This document shows, piece by piece, positions 48,095-60,521 of a DNA stretch of 64,000 bases. The notes under the pieces are model-generated. The model was not told where the DNA came from, made no database searches, and saw nothing but the letters and a program-made list of their open reading frames with translations. This DNA comes from Acanthopleura granulata (taxonomy: Eukaryota; Mollusca; Polyplacophora; Chitonida; Chitonidae), in assembly GCA_016165875.1 (NCBI GenBank), contig JABBOT010000005.1:5241186-5305185 (forward strand). Reading direction: 5' to 3'. The first letter of the stretch is position 1. Every line of letters begins with the position of its first letter. The position numbers were made by a program, and so were the translations under genes.

Positions 48095-48216
48095 CAAGTC
48101 ACTTGATGGAGGGAGGCCCAGGTGCGCTAGTGCACAAGTCACTTGTTGGAGGGAGGCCCAGGTGCGCTAGTGCACAAGTCACTTGTTGGGGGGAGGCCCA
48201 GGTGTGCTAGTGCGGA
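48095..48216 (+). repeat. 40-bp tandem repeat, three copies
   Basis: Units of GCACAAGTCACTTGWTGG, GGGAGGCCCAGGTG and YGCTAGT follow one another with only single-base differences, so the duplication is recent. Confidence 0.9.
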
Positions 48217-49149
48217 TGACATATCGAGTGAAAAGGACAAATGCTACATGCTCTCTTCTGATTCGTCAGATCATCTCTCACCAGACTGCTGTGTCATGGT
48301 GGGAAGTGTGTCAAGCGAGAATTACTGTTGTGCCATATTTAAACAGTTCAACACTGTGCAGTCATGTAAGAAGATGGTTGTGTAATGTCCTGTTTTGCAA
48401 ACCCATCACAGACTTGTTGTCAGTGGGGGTGTGATGCAATAGCTGAAAAATCACACAAATACAAAGAGACAATAAGCTAGCTGTCCTAATTTAAACAGCC
48501 TGGAACTCACACCCTATCTAGTGGGGCTATGATGTCAGGGCTTTAACTCACCACATTGAACTACTCAAACAGTTTACACTTCTTATGGTAGCATATAATG
48601 GTATATGTACAAAGTTTGTTGGCATAACCATAAACAGATCTCACCCATGAAACACATTTCAAATGAATAATGTTTTAATGCATAATGATGGATGTGTATA
48701 GTCTTCTGATTCCGGCCCATTTTCTCTCCCAGTTGGGATTCCCATCGTCAGACATGTTGCACTCTGTGGGTTTATTTGTAACATACATGAACATGGTTTA
48801 GTCACTGTAAAGCAGCGCTGTGTATGATGCAGAAAGAGCGTTCAGCTTCTCTGAAGTGCGTAATAACCTCCTGTTTAGGACTTTGGCTAGCATCTCATTG
48901 CATGTGTCTGAGAGTGTGAAATATCACCTTGTAATCTTGTTCAACTGTTTGTCCTGAAGGATAAGAGGATGGCTGATTTTTGATGAGGCCAAACTCCTGT
49001 TACATGTTTGATGTACTACCACATTCTACATTGGAGTGCATTGTGGTGACGCACACATTTTCAGAAGTTTGTACCAAGTCGTCTGGGAATAAAGGGTTTA
49101 TGTTGTGGAGCACAGAGGTGATGGTCATTGTTGACACGTCACACTTCAT

Positions 49150-49720
49150 GGTTTCAGTTCCATAGGCAGTGTAGTGTTCAACTAAAGTCCATGGGCAGTG
49201 TGGTGTTTAACCACAATCCTCCAAGTGCACAGGCAATGTAGCGCCATACCACAATCATCCAGGTGCATAGGACCTGTGGATGGTTGTGGGTTTCCATTGG
49301 GGTCTACCCTCCCATCGTAATGATGGCAGCTGTTGTATAAGTGAAGTATTGAGTACAGTGTAAAACACTAGTCAAAGAAAGACAGAAAGTAGAAGAATCC
49401 AATAGTCATCTAAGGGCATACTCTAATTTTTCAGTTTTTTCAACAACCTCAGCAACCTATATTTTGAAACCTTCTGACAGAACTATGGGATGTAGAGAAA
49501 TAATTTCCAAAGTTTTATGAAGCTGGCGTCACACAAACAAATCATTTTTAGCATCATTTTCATAATCATTGAAAACAAAAATTCCACTGAAAAAATTTCC
49601 TTAGTTGTTGAAAAGGTTGGAAATTTACTGTAGGCAATGTGGCGTTACACCACAGTCATCCAAGTGCATAGGCAATGAGTACTTAACACCATGATCATTC
49701 AAGCCCGTTGGCTTATTGTA
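49150..49720 (+). repeat. Degenerate 36-bp repeat interrupted by a SINE
   Basis: Copies with GGCARTGTRGYGTT, CCACAATCATCCA and GTGCATAGG occur before 49262 and again at about 49630-49720. The SINE and unique DNA lie between them. Confidence 0.7.
49262..49385 (+). mobile_element. SINE 3' half
   Basis: The middle and 3' blocks (GTGGGTTTCC, CCCATCGTAATGATGGCAGC, GTATAAGTGAAGTATT, GTAAAACACTAGTCAA) are present. The tail is poor. Confidence 0.65.
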
Positions 49721-52675
49721 CGTGTGGTGGTGTGTAAGTTCCAAATTCTCTAATGTCTAAGTAGACAATCGTCTAATGCTAATAAGCTCTGCAATGCAAG
49801 AGGCACCAGGAATCAGTGACCAAAGTTTACGTTGCTGAGCACTTAACCAACTTATTCCAGTTTTGCTTTGTGATGCCTTAATAATTAAAATGCCTTGGAA
49901 AATGGACAAGATAATTGATGTATATTGCAGAGATATGAAACTTGGTTCCTTTACGCCTCTTGAATGTCTGTTTGATGCCCTCCGTTAGTCATGTGTAAGC
50001 CATGTATAAATGCTTTTCCCTGTCATTACATTGTCTGTGAATTGATACATTATACGCTTACCATCACTGCCTGTATTGATCTGTCAAAATAACGCATCGA
50101 TATACAGGCAGACAAACAGGTCATTTGTAATACATGGAGACATGTATATGGATAACTTCGTTAATGGTTTGGGATTTTTGCATTCTGCTTCGTGCGATTG
50201 GTCATTAATCAGATTTTACATGTTTAATTTAGTAGCCCATTATGGACCGCTGAGGAGATTTTGTACACACATACATGTACAACTTCATTTTCCTCCAGTC
50301 CATCAGACAGTTGGGTAGATTGGTTAGGGATGTGTTTTGTCACTGTCAGTCTTTGGTTCTATTATTGAAAGGCATTTATCCTAATTCTGCTGCTCGTTCC
50401 AGTTTCTGTTCAGTTGTATTGCCTCCCTGGAATTCCGTATTCAGTCATGGTGCATGCATATTATTGGTAGACCTACCAGTGCGTATCACTACCAAAGACA
50501 CATTTCTAATATTGCATGTGTTTTTAATACTCCTGCTCTATGGTTGGCATCGTGGCTAGGTGTTTGTACATGTACCTGTCATAACTGAAGGTATTGTATC
50601 CGGCAGTCAAGGAAATGGAAAAGCAAGATGGCTTCTAGAAGCACAGATTAATGACTTTGAGGTTATTGAAAAGGGCATCTGGATGTAAGCATAGCTCAAT
50701 GGTACAGAGAACTGAGAGAAATTGAACAGATAATCAGGCATTTTTATTACATGTACAAGTCTTGTAAAGACTTGCCAAGTGGTTTTATGACATCCTGCGA
50801 AGAAGACATAGAGTGTGTCACTGCCGAATGTAGATAAACAAATGAACAAGGAAAGTGTGATGCTGCCAAATGTAGATAAAGAAGCGATCATGCATTTACT
50901 CACAGGAAGGCAAGTGCACCAGAAACAGAAATGTGACCAGTTGTATCACCTCAGGAAGTTGGTGGAAGGCAGCAGTGTTCAGAAGTTTTGAAGACATTCA
51001 CAAGATGTAACATCCTCATGTAGGACTGAACGGACAAGTTTTTGACTGTCTTGTGACCATTGTGTTTACCAAAGTATTCTTCGGTGACAAGTCACATCAT
51101 GTGCGCCATTATTTCAGATTTGAATCACATCATGGATTTGATTGATTAGATACAGACTTATAACATGCCAGCAGTTTTACTCAAATCATTGTGAATTTGT
51201 CTTCTGCAACATGTGATGAAATTCTTTGGTGCTGAAATAAGATTCTGAAGGAATTGCTTACATGTACCTTTATGCAAAATTAAGGATGGAAAGTTTTTGT
51301 CAACAAAACCTATGGGAAATTTCATGAAGATAGCCACCATAAAAAATACTGGAATTATTTCTAAACTTGAGGGGTACACATTGCATGATATTATTTTGTG
51401 TGTCCCACGTAGCTCTGTACATCAGTCCTGAGTGTTGGATTGCTTCATTCTAGACATCAGTTTTGGAATTTTGTCATTTAAACTGACCTAAAGCCGAACT
51501 TTAGTGATAATGTCTTATTAGCTTTTTTATACACAGCACACATTACATGAGTACGATTCACAAGAACTTCATTCAGAGCTGAACAAAAAGTTTTCTGACA
51601 TAGTTGACTTGCATAAATTTATATAGTCCATAAAATTTGCCATACAATCTAGGTCGGTGGAAAAAATCTTTAGAAATCAGTGAACATATTTTCGTACATT
51701 GTGTTTAATGGTCTTTTACTCACTAATTAATTTTGCCATTTCTCTCCCTGTAGGAAAACATTCACATTCTATCAACCATGCATTAATTCATGCATGTATT
51801 TAAATGAAAAATTTATGACTGTGGCTGTTATATAACAAAGTAACCTGGCAAAGGTGAGCAATTAGGAGACCCATTATGTACACATGTGTTCTGTTATATT
51901 CCTGTAAATATAATACTCTGCGAGAGTAAACATGCCACTTTGACAAATAAATTGCAAAGCTTCTATTTCGAATATATCTGTTGCTATATTTTCTTACGGC
52001 ATGTAAGTGGCTGTCGCTTGCATTCAGTGTGCATGCATATCTTAAAGTTTCCTGACAAGACTTTAAAATGTCATCTCCAAGCAGTATTATACTGTATTCA
52101 TTGTGAGCCGTCTGGACAGGCATCTACCCTTTACTAATGACTGTCCAAATACTCTAGGTATTGTGTAGGGTATTCCACATGAATGTAGGTGTCTGTATGT
52201 GAGTATGTTGATATATACACACAAATGACATTTATTGCCTGGTCAGTATTCTGTACCAGTCACAGTGACAATACTGCCCTGTATTGGTGTACAAATACTA
52301 CAGACTGTAACTATGCTTTGCCTTAAACAGCTAGTGCAGATGAACCAGCTGACCTTTAGCCAGTGATCATGCAGATTAACCACTTAAGTTTGCTGTAGAG
52401 TATAAGGCACTGACCATTCCCTCCAGCTCCAGTGACAAGGCATGCTGTTGTGGTTGTGTTATGAAATAAGTCTATTGATTTGTTACAATAGTAGATGGGG
52501 TCTGTTGACTCAAGTCTCCTCTTGTACATTGTACATTCAGTCTTATGGACTGTAGAATTAATGTATCACCTTGGTTGTGTGGAAGAAAAGAAACAAAGGC
52601 CAGGCTAGCTAGTCCCTCATTGAACTGATCAATCAGCCGTGATATCCTCACTGACATTTTATGTACCTTTTGTTA

Positions 52676-52945
52676 GTGAGGCTGTCCATGCCTCACCAGT
52701 TAAGAGCTAAATCTTAATACCTAATGCCAGAGAGGAGGACAAACATTTTGTAGGAGGGGCTGTCTGTGCCTCACCAATCAGAAGTTAAACCTTGCCTATT
52801 TTTGAGGAGGATGACAAACATTTTGTAAACAGGCTGTCTGTGCCTCAGAAGTTATATCTTGCCTAATTTTGAGTATTATGGCAAGCATTTTGTAAGACAG
52901 GCTGTGTGTGCCTCACCAATCAGAAGGAAATCAAGCCTAATACCC
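52676..52945 (+). repeat. Degenerate tandem repeat, about 80 bp, four copies
   Basis: Copies share GGCTGTCTGTGCCTCACCAA, a CTTGCCTAATTTTGAG-like part and ACAAACATTTTGTA. Confidence 0.85.
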
Positions 52946-55900
52946 AAGATCAGGCCAAATGTGTAGTAACTTTAAAACTTTAGTTTTATGAAAAAAAAAA
53001 CACTTAAGTACATGTATTCAAAGATCATGAAATGCAGCTATATGGACAGAGGAATCATTCCATTACCCAAGAATGCAAACTGTACAATATACATGTACAT
53101 GTATATGCCCCAAATGTGTACATGTGAGAATATTCAGGGTTAGCTGAGAACTCTGAGCTGTTATGGTTTTGATATTTGGACCAGGTGGACCAGTTGTTTA
53201 AGCTGATATTATCTTTTGAAACACCTCATATTTAACATTTTCATATCACACGGTATTTTTGGTGCTTGGCACGTAAAATGTTTCTCCCCATGTATACAGT
53301 AGAATATGGCAATTACTGTAGGGCTGTCCATATTAATTTATTCCCCCTTTTCAAGAGCTTATCACTCCTACCGCATGAGGATGTACATGCTAGATTGATG
53401 TAGCCGGGTGTCACATTCTATTTGGCAGAGTTATGCCCCTTCACGGCCTCAGTCATGTTTAATCCTGAAAAGAAAGCCTAGTAGAAATCTCTACAGAAAA
53501 GGTACTTAGTAATTCTTGTCAAATGTCATTTTTGCCACATGGAGATTTGCATGTGAATGAAACATTTTTACAAGAAACTTTTTCTGAGATATGTAGTATA
53601 TTTCACACATACAACATAATGTCCTTTAGATCTATATTAAGCCTTTTTGTACCAATATGGAATTAAATGTTTAGGTATAAAGTTTCAGATGTATTTTATG
53701 TATATATTCATCTCTAATTGGAGAAGAGAAAATTTTCATGGCATATTATATCACTTGGTCTTTTGCATTTGCAGAGTTATGGCCACATCATTACCAAAGT
53801 GATCTGTATCAGTGTCCAGAATTTCATACAGTAGCCTTGCATCTTGTGCTTTTTGTTTCATTTCATTTTCATGTTTTTATGTTGAAAATGGTAGCTAAAA
53901 ACCACTTGACCATGTGTTGGTGAACGCTGTAGAGTACTGATTGAAATCAATCACTCAAAGACTCTCTTATTTAAGGTATGTGTGTGTCAGTGTAGTTTCA
54001 TTAATTTTTCAGGTCAAGATAAAAATAACTTTTGTTTGACTTTATGTACAGTTACAGTGTGTTTTGAGTTGGTAGAAGTTCAGTATGCCATCTGGTGAAC
54101 AGGTGTGTAGGTCCACCCACTGGCTTGACCGGTTTGTTGTCAAGTTGTTGCTGCACGCATGTACATGAACTTGCTTTTGGCATTTCCGTACCTCGCCCCT
54201 TATTTCTTTTTGGTTTTTTTTGACAAGAAACTTGATGAGGTGGCATTGCGTTCTATGTTTGTGAAGAATCAATGTTGTAATAGCCAGTGTGTATGTGTAC
54301 ATATATATTATCGGCCCTGTGACATGATACTCACTCTTCGTGCCGCATTCTCCAGAGCTCTATATTTTCAGTACAAAAATGAGGTCATATTACTTAGCGC
54401 AAAATTACTGCACTTGTTCAACGGTAACTTCATGATGAAAGGAAGGAGAAACATGAAATTTGCAATAGTTGTCAACTTTTGGGGGTCATTGGAATATTAG
54501 GTAAGCCTGTTTATAAGGCTTTAGAATACTTAAGGGCTTTTGGCCAAGAAAAGAAGATTTGCTTGATTTTTGATGAAAAACAATTCTGTCATTTAAGATT
54601 AATAAACTTCTTGATAGTAGTACGTACAGTATTAATTTTTATATAGGCAGATTTGCCGATTGTAAATATATATATATTCCAGCAGGTAGGAAATGGTACA
54701 GAGCTATATTCACGGCACACTGTAGGTTAATGATTTATGTATTAAAGAGAAAATCTCTCTGTGACTAGGTTATTTCTCTGGTATACAGCTTTTAATCTTG
54801 CTTTCCCTCACAAAAACCTGATTGAAAAATACTGCTTCTTTATTTATTATTCATTTTGAACTTCAGGCATGTTTTATTTAGTCTCCTGATGAGATCTTGT
54901 ATGAATCTATAATTCTTCATCTACAGATCCAAATTTAAGTCAGAAAAACCTATTTGAAGTCGTTTACTTTGTACTAGCTGCTAGTACTGAACCATTTACC
55001 AGCTATACAGATATCCTACCTTTGTACTCATGTACATGTATTAGGTTGACACTGACGGTGTGGTCAGTGACATGGGACAGTTCAGTATGAACGGGTGTCT
55101 GGACAACCCATGATATTGTGCCTCAGTTCCTGTGGGGCTCTTTGCGGTATAAGAGCCCTCAACTGATGAGTCGCTGCTGGCTGATCTCATGGGGCGTTTT
55201 TTATTGACAGTATTTGTCGCCTTTCAAACAAGTGCATGTATGTATGTGAATTTAATTGGTAGTTGGCAACGTACCAAAGTATTGCTATTGTGGGAAAAGG
55301 GCATGAATTTGGCTGTTGTATTAAATGCGCGCCTCCAGCAAGCCCGTGACCATTGGAGTCCACTGTTCCTGGTTTGATTATGGCTTCTTGGGTGTCATGT
55401 TAATGAGGGTTCATCAGGTATGTGCAGGGTTCGAAATAATGGGTGTGCAAATGTACATGCACAAATGCGATTAGATTTTACACTCTGCAAGTACAAATTA
55501 TGCAGTGACTGCCTATTAATTTGACTTTGGGAATATATAACAGTGTATCAGGGATTTTCCAGTCTGTGTCAATAATACTGCTGTAAAAACTGGACCCTGC
55601 ATCTGGCAAAGGACATTTGTCTCCATCGCAATTTGCCCTGTGAGTGAATATTTCCAGAGTACTGTGTTCAAAGTAAGTGAAATAATTCAATGACTGGTCT
55701 AATGTACCATAAAATGGCGGTTTAAGGGCATCCCAGGTTTGTGCAGGTAAAGTTAAAACAGTGCTTTTTGCAAGATGTACCTGTTAGCCCTATGCTGAAG
55801 AACTGGTCAGAAATGATTTTTAAATATATGTATCATATCTTTAAAAGTTTATTTCTTGTCAGAAATCACTTGTCAAGAAATGGTTGACCAATAAGATTTA

Positions 55901-57150
55901 AGAAATAACATTTGGCTATTCAATTGCACGTTTCTCAAAGTCTGAAAGGAACTCTGGATTAAAGCATTCCAAATTCAAAAAGAAGGCAACAGTGTATTCA
56001 TATATGCAAGAATGTTTTTAGGGCTATGTACACTTGACCATTTCAATTTTGCAAGCATGGGAGGTGCAAGCAAAACTACCAATCTAGGATAGGTAAATGG
56101 TGTGTTTGTTGCATTATTTATCATTACAATATGTAATCCATGTGGTAAATGCAGTATTGGCATTACTCTTGTTTGTCACTAATCAGTATGTTCCCTCTGG
56201 TAAATTGAATGCTGTGTGCATTATTTATCAGTTATTTGTACAGGAGGGTTTGAAATTGCAAATATCAGTGGTGGTTATACTTTGGAGATTGGTTCTTCTT
56301 ACGTCAGCAACATGTTTGGCTGGTAGGTCTTGTTTTGTCATCCTAGCTATTCCCATTCCCTGTGGGCCAACTGTGCTTAGTTATTGTGGCCAAGTCTTCA
56401 AGCATGTTTATACATGTATGCATACAGTGTATATCTAGCGTCAGCCGTATTCCACGCTGTCTGATACAATCTTGTAATTGTATAGCTTTGGCAATTCTAG
56501 TAGTTCTCTGAGCCACACTGTAGGTTAAGCAATCCTTATTGGAAGCCACTGTTGCGGTCATTGGAATTCGACTTTCCATCTCCTTTGTCATGTGCTGTCG
56601 TGTTTGGGCATTAAATTGTCTTTTAGCTCATTGCCTTGGGGAAACTGTGTCTGCTGGAACTGCGTTTAAATCTCCATAAGAGATACGCCAAAGGTCCTTG
56701 GTGATTTCCGCGTTGTCTGGAGGCGAGAGCCTTGGGTCTCTGCGTTGGAGAACATTTGTCGTGTTTACGTCCGCTCCAGGAGGTCATGTTCTCATGGTTC
56801 ACCCGTTATGTATGAGCTTTGGCACCAATGGGTCATCTTGTAAATTTTTACATGTTCCAACTGCTGCATTACATCATTAGCACAATGCCATTCTTGTATA
56901 CGAGGCTAACAGCACATGTTCAGTGGGGTACATAAATACATGTGCATATATATGTTTTGCTATTCAGTCTGCAATATTCAACTCCAAGTATGGCGTTGAC
57001 ATATTCGATGAATTATGCATGTATCTCCCAAAGCAATTTATGTTTGGAAACAAATCATAGCTTTAAGGGGGATTCCAATAAATTTTCTATTTTATGTGTA
57101 TGTTTTTTTGGAGGGCTGTGGGAAACCATTCTGCGTAGTCTGATAATGCA

Positions 57151-57153
<3 letters not shown>

Positions 57154-57212
<59 letters not shown>
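57154..57212. repeat. (TA)n microsatellite
   Basis: An almost pure TA run of about 29 units. Reading frames of alternating Tyr-Ile through it are artefacts. Confidence 0.97.
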
Positions 57213-57217
<5 letters not shown>

Positions 57218-57492
57218 CATGTATATCCCAGCTGTAGAGCAGAAGGAAGCGGCTTTCGTCTCAGACAAATGCCATTGGTGAGCTCTTTGCTGGCGTGGCG
57301 CCATGATGAACAGCGTTCCTTGTCTGGACTAAAACCAATGGGACAATGCTGATCTCAGTCACCTCTAAAACATCCGAGGAAAATGAAACTGGTTGGCTAA
57401 ATATTGATCTAAGCGGTCAGTTTAAGGGGGAAATACAGCTGGTTTAGTTTGAGAGCCGACTCGTAACACTGGGTCTTGTGCTGGATGCCTGA

Positions 57493-57695
57493 AGCAACGG
57501 ATGCCAGTCTGCATTCATATTTGGAGCACCGACTTTGAACAGAACATCCTTGTTATTTGATGGTAATTGGCTGGAATACATGCAGCCCTGTGATAATCAA
57601 CTGAAGGCTGCAAATTTGACCACAATGAGTTGGTCGTTGAGCTCAGTGGACTCCTTGCCGTCTCTGTCTAACCGAGACAAAAGGAAAGTTTTAAG
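57493..57695 (+). CDS. Candidate alternative first exon, unidentified
   Basis: A frame open from 57493 runs to a GTTAGT donor at 57696. Two ATGs are possible: one opening MQPCDNQLKAANLTT, the other, with A at -3, opening MSWSLSSVDSLPSLSNRDKR and ending KVLR. The Ser-rich, charged composition looks like protein. The exon ends with AG left over, the same phase and bases as the exon ending at 44962. Both could therefore splice to one shared exon right of the window, making this a second promoter of one gene. I do not recognise the protein. Confidence 0.35.
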
Positions 57696-58701
57696 GTTAG
57701 TCTTTATGCTCTTTATTGATATGTGTACATGTAACAGATTGTATGATTTTCTTGCTGAAGCCTTACCTCAAGTCACCATGCCGTGAGGGTAAATTTGGGT
57801 GAGTGTTTAGTCTCTATACAGGAGTTATCCATTCTACCACTAGAAATTTATAAGGAATGCTCCTGGAGTATTAGTCCTTTATGCTGCTGTACACAACATG
57901 TTTCTAATAGGATCTTTATTGTCTGCTAAATTTTTAAGAGACTGAAGGAAATCTTTAAGTATTATTTTGGATACAACTGTTTTTAATCGTGTATACATGT
58001 ACATCCTTACTTTTATTTATATGAGTTTAAATGTTAGCAACGATCATTTCTGAAAAAAAGTGATGCATTGGCAGTATTACAGTGAAGCCATCTTTTGTTG
58101 TTTGATGTTAATAAACCTTTTTGCGCCAAACAGACACAGCGTTCATCATTTTAGCCTCTGCACAACAGTTGTGATTTCCGTGTATAATGTTGCACGCATG
58201 TGTTTCCCTGATATTAGTCACATTAGAGGGATTGCTATGTTGTAGCTAAGGCCAAATGTAAAGCTACTGTCCAGTCCCCTGTTTCATGAAGCATACTTAG
58301 TGCTAAGTAGCACTTAGCTAAGTGCACTTCCTATCTGTACAACATACGTCGCCATGGCAGTTAAGAGAATACTTAGCTAAGTGCGCTTCATGAAACCAGG
58401 GCCAGTTCCAGTATCTTCTCATATGTCAATAATTCTCATATACGAATAACATGAATTAACAAGTTAATACATCTCATTTGCCTTTCTAGTTCATGTAGTT
58501 ATATAGGCTAGTCAGGGATGTGATCTGTGTAATGTTAAGTGGGCAAGGAGCCTGGAACATGTCAGCTAGCATTTAGACATATACAGTTATGTGTTTTGTA
58601 AACATAATGGACTACCATGCATATAGATGGAGCTAGTTCCCTGTGTACAGACCACTGATGAACCCCACTACACAGACATACATGTACATGTAATTGAGTA
58701 A
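57696..58701 (+). other. Non-coding, with a MITE-like element
   Basis: AT-rich sequence containing the foldback at 58275-58404. No exon-like segment was seen. Confidence 0.6.
58275..58404. mobile_element. MITE-like foldback element
   Basis: The ends CCCCTGTTTCATGAAGC and GCTTCATGAAACCAGGGCC are inverted repeats, followed inward by TTAGCTAAGTGC on both sides. About 130 bp long, with no protein-coding content. Confidence 0.8.
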
Positions 58702-59406
58702 TGGTTGGTAGCAGAATATTACCTGAAGCACCAGTATACTTGCTTTTATGTCTTAACCAGAATTTTGATTGACAACTTGTATATGTGTATTGGTTTGCCT
58801 GTTGGTTTTTTGGTCTTCACAGGACATTACTGTATTGTCCATGGGCTCATTGTAGGGATCAGTAACCCACAAGAGGGCTTTGATATACACTCTCTGTTGT
58901 GTACTGTCATGGTATTCTATTTGGAGGCATATTTAAGCTGTAACTGTATCATTGGCAGACTGCAGGTGGGAGAAATGTATTCTCAGATGTACAGTTATGA
59001 GGTATGTTTGTTAAGGAGTCTTATAAGAGAAAGTGGGATTGCCAGAAAATGTATCCGTGTACATAAACTGAAAATGAGAGGAGAAAGTAGATTTATAACT
59101 AACAGTATGTTTTACGCTTTAAATAAACTAGTGCATTACACATTTTTGATGACATCATTGTCTGGTAATTTGCATACTCCACAATGCACTTTCTTGTGCC
59201 CTCAGCAATGCCATGGGCTGCAGTGTGAAGTTGACTGGGTGAAAGACAGCCAGACGTTGAGATCCTTTCCTTTGCAGTTAGATGCGTCTTGTATTTACCG
59301 AACTGTTAACAAGAAAGCACTTTTGGCAGCCTCTTACATGTTATGTTTTCTGGGGATTGAAGTAACCATTGATTTCCTGTCACTGGTGACCTCATTTCTG
59401 GGATGA
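58702..59406 (+). other. Unusually long open frame, 234 codons
   Basis: The frame is free of stops from 58702 to 59406, the longest in the window. Its first ATG is about 27 codons in. It is rich in Leu, Cys, Tyr and Ile, with hydrophobic stretches (for example VGFLVFTGHYCIVHGLIVG), but no family is recognised. A possible acceptor GGTCTTCACAG lies near 58820 and possible donors at CAGGTGGGA and GAGGTATGT. It may be chance, a degraded element or part of a gene. Confidence 0.25.
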
Positions 59407-60440
59407 TCCTTTGTGCCTCACGCCCAGGCAGACTCACCTCTCTGTGGGAGTGCTCATTTATCCCCACCCAGGAGTCCACCCAGCCATCAGCCCACTAATC
59501 GCTCTGTCTGAATGAGGCTAATGAGAATGGATGGCCTGTAATCAATGATTGGGTTACCTCTGATCTCAGACATGCTGCTCTGTGTGTTAACACAGTCGCT
59601 GTTGTTGTCTGTTTTTCCCTTGTGGAATAGTCAGTCATAAATTAAAACCAGGCTGTACAGAGTGATGGTGTCCCAGATTTTTGGTGTTTCAAGAGCGTGG
59701 AATATGTTTAGGACATAAAGTTGTAATTGGTACTTAAACTTAAAAGTTAAAATTGATATTTGTACTTGAACAAATTGTTTAAAAAACGAGAAGAATGAGC
59801 AGAAGATGGTACATGTAATTTTGCAGTGGGTTCATAATTTTGTAATGGTATGTTGAAAAAACTCTTTGAAGATGAATAAAACTAAATGTTTTTTTCTTCA
59901 TTCACTTTTATACATAGAACATGTAAATTTCAACAACAAAACATTGGTGTCCAGATATATAGGTTTGCATTTTGTGTCCGGTGATCACACATTGTTTCTC
60001 CTCTGACAACAAAATGGTGTACTTCTTTGAGAGCCTGTTTAATTTAGGGATATGCCTTAGTTGTAAATATTGCTCAAAATATTGTCACACCGTGCAGTGA
60101 TCAGTAGATCGATGTCAGACAAAACTAAGAAATGTCCTGCAGTTTCTGAACCTGGAACTCCTGCTTCATATTAGTATGAAATAACTCAGTCTCATTTTGA
60201 TGAAATGAGTTTGAATCTTTTCCATCATTTCTGAGAATGTGACATCACAATTATAGATATTGAGATTTATTCTGTTATTTTCAGTTGGAAACAGTTTTGT
60301 AAATTTGGTGGTGTTGCTTTAGATATCTGTGTGCATATTTCTTGCTTGGTTTGTACTGATTATGCTGATGAATCAGACCTAATACTGTGTCTCTTCTCTA
60401 GAAATATGTTTGATTGTGGAAAGTTTTGCACCTGTTGTTA

Positions 60441-60521
60441 TATTGGTGCACCACCGTCATGCTGGCCGCCATTGTATTAATGAAATATTCTCGAGTGTGG
60501 CATAAAACACCAATCACAGAC
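60441..60521 (+). mobile_element. SINE 3' fragment
   Basis: GCACCACCGTCATGCTGGCC, GAAATATTCTCGAGTGTGGC and AAAACACCAATCA follow the family order. The tail has been lost. Confidence 0.7.

Larger units (their letters stand above)
44963..57492. other. Long non-coding stretch, probably intronic
   Basis: If the gene of 41942-44962 continues right, this is an intron of more than 12 kb. It contains foldback and tandem elements at 46499-46724, a 40-bp repeat at 48095-48216, a SINE at 49262, an 80-bp repeat at 52676-52945 and a TA microsatellite at 57154-57212. No exon was found with confidence. Confidence 0.5.

Noticed and set aside
55041..55110. Exon reading VDTDGVVSDMGQFSMNGCLD after an ATTAG
   Set aside because: The pyrimidine tract is poor, the frame stops at TGA without a donor, and there is no partner exon.
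57092..57352. Tyr-Ile repeat proteins on both strands
   Set aside because: They come from the TA microsatellite.
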